From: Lycorma delicatula | Lineage: Eukaryota > Arthropoda > Insecta > Hemiptera > Fulgoridae | NCBI RefSeq assembly: GCF_047948215.1 | Contig: NC_134455.1 | Span: 305,740,147 to 305,804,146, forward strand | Direction: 5' to 3' | Length of the DNA stretch: 64,000 nucleotides | Shown: positions 62,833-64,000 of the stretch, in pieces | How the letters are laid out: the number at the start of each line of letters is the position of its first letter | How positions within the stretch are numbered: position 1 is the stretch's first letter | The notes under the pieces: generated by a model | The model's input: the letters and a program-made list of their open reading frames with translations, nothing else | Told to the model about the DNA's origin: nothing | Database searches by the model: none | Translations under genes and position numbers: made by a program

Positions 62833-62873
62833 ATAAGAGAATGATATTGAATTTGTCAATATCATTCTCTTAT
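62833..62873. repeat. Perfect 18-bp hairpin with 5-nt loop
   Basis: ATAAGAGAATGATATTGA (62833-62850) is the exact reverse complement of 62856-62873, around the loop ATTTG. It stands just upstream of the mariner-like element. It could be that element's or another's terminus, or a functional hairpin RNA; nothing in the sequence decides. Confidence 0.85.
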
Positions 62874-62929
62874 TTTTAACATTCTTGTATATATATATAC
62901 ACAAAGGGACACAAACACAAAAAAACGGG

Positions 62930-64000
62930 AACTTTTGAAATGCGTAATGGCAGCCACATACAGTTGGCAGCACTGCTTTATACAGAGGCTGCCTTGTTAC
63001 TTAGTCATCATGAAACAGTGGAATGGTGAACAGTGTGCTTTCACCGTAAAAATATTTTACAAAACCAATGATAGTTTAGAAGGTACCACAGTGGTTTCGA
63101 CTGCTTTACAATTTGGGGCGTGTTCCATCAAAACAGCGATAAAAACATGGATTAGAAACTTTGAAGAGAGTAGATCGTCACTGAAAAAGAAACCTACAGG
63201 TCGACCCAAGAAATTCTCGTACTCTACAAAATATTGAGGCTGTACGCGTTTCACTCGTACAGAGCGCACGGCGTTCAATTCGTAAAAAAAAAACTGTTGT
63301 AGTCGGGTTGTCCCGAGAGAGGGGTTGCCGAATTTTTCATTTAGATTTAAAAGTTTATCCTTACAAGTTACGGATCGCGTTCCCCTTTGATTTCTGTCAA
63401 AATTATGGTAAACATATCGAGGACAACCAATTTCTGGACAAGTTGTGGATATCAGATGAGGCACATTTTTTTCTTACAGGTTTACGTGAACAAGTGGAAT
63501 TATCGTTACTGAGCAGACAGTAACACCGATAAAGTTCATGAACGCACTTTAAACCGCAGCAAGGTAACGGTGTGGTGTGCAGTTTCGTTACATGGGAGTC
63601 ATCGGATCATACTTTTTTCAAAAAGGAGAAGCGGATCACGACGACTGTTACTTCGGATCGCTATGTTCACATGCTGCAGTCTTTTTTTCCACTTGCACTG
63701 AACAATTTCTCACACCAGCACGAAGCCTATTTTCAACAGGATGATGCGACATCACATACTGCAAGGCAATCAATGGCAGTTGAGCGAGAACTATTTGGTA
63801 AACGTTTCATCTCAGGATTCGATAACATTCTCTGGATCCCAAGATCACCGGATTTATCAGATTATGACTTTTTTTGTGGGGATATCTCATAAGAGTCGGC
63901 CAAAGATTCTGAGTGAATTGAAACAAGCAGTTCAAGACTAAATTTGTGGTATTCCACCTAAGATGTTGCACCTAAGATGGGGTACTTTAACGGCAGAAAT
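62930..64000 (+). mobile_element. Tc1/mariner-superfamily transposon, runs off the window end
   Basis: The transposase start is at ATG 63010 (M-K-Q-W-N-G-E-Q); the earlier ATG at 62935 is upstream of the family's usual start. HTH region: Y-K-T-N-D-S, then W-I-R-N-F-E-E-S-R-S-S and K-K-P-T-G-R-P. After a frameshift near 63225: N-I-E-A-V-R, then K-L-W-I-S-D-E-A-H-F-F near 63450 (first catalytic Asp). A second frameshift and a Trp-to-stop change follow near 63480-63515, then K-V-T-V-W-C-A-V-S near 63560. In a third frame: Y-F-Q-Q-D-D-A-T-S-H-T-A near 63730 (second catalytic Asp), and W-I-P-R-S-P-D-L-S-D-Y-D-F-F near 63835 (third catalytic Asp). The last bases encode I-P-P-K-M-L, part of the C-terminus. 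Inactive copy; its right end is outside the window. Confidence 0.85.

Overview
The window reads as nuclear DNA of an insect, most likely a hemipteran (inference). It is very AT-rich, lacks dense bacterial-style coding, and is full of degraded transposons, tRNA-derived SINEs and (TA)n microsatellites. Only two segments look like host protein-coding sequence. Both are 3'-terminal exons, on the minus strand, of rhodopsin-class (class A) peptide GPCRs: 22223-22955 and 45280-46027. Each begins at a phase-2 splice acceptor at the same point in the protein, just before extracellular loop 2. Each encodes TM5-TM7, helix 8 and a C-tail ending in E-S-[FY]-V. They resemble thyrotropin-releasing-hormone / CNMamide-type receptors. 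The exons for TM1-TM4 were not found. They may lie beyond 64000, either as two tandem genes or as one gene with two alternative last exons.

Most other interpretable sequence is mobile-element debris. Non-LTR retrotransposon remnants are two copies of one family on the minus strand (788-1510 and 58601-59335), an RTE/BovB-like element (15060-17325), a jockey-like element (50560-52200), a jockey/I-like fragment (39195-39840), an R1-like 3' end with a C10-A16 tail (48240-48753), an R1-like RT fragment (60045-60832) and an unrelated RT C-terminus (60876-61330).

DNA-transposon remnants are four Tc1/mariner-superfamily copies (9458-11137 and 37636-38510, both with terminal inverted repeats; 54900-55851; and 62930 to the window end), a Merlin/ISXO2-like relic (18640-19165), and two N-terminal pieces of an HTH-DDE transposase family (24440-24946 and 30225-30500). 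There is also a foldback element with arms of about 230 bp (11271-11940).

SINEs form two families that share a 3' tail. Family A is at 5304-5468, 7409-7550, 43374-43510 and 59648-59805; family B is at 7565-7725 and 23205-23434. Several copies keep visible target-site duplications.

By region: 1-22 kb is transposon debris in AT-rich DNA; 22-46 kb holds the two receptor exons and the sequence between them; 46-64 kb is a second retrotransposon- and mariner-rich zone, densest from 58.6 kb to the end. No rRNA, genuine tRNA gene, CRISPR array or bacterial-type operon is present. Calls were made by reading the sequence only; family names rest on remembered motif patterns, not on a search.
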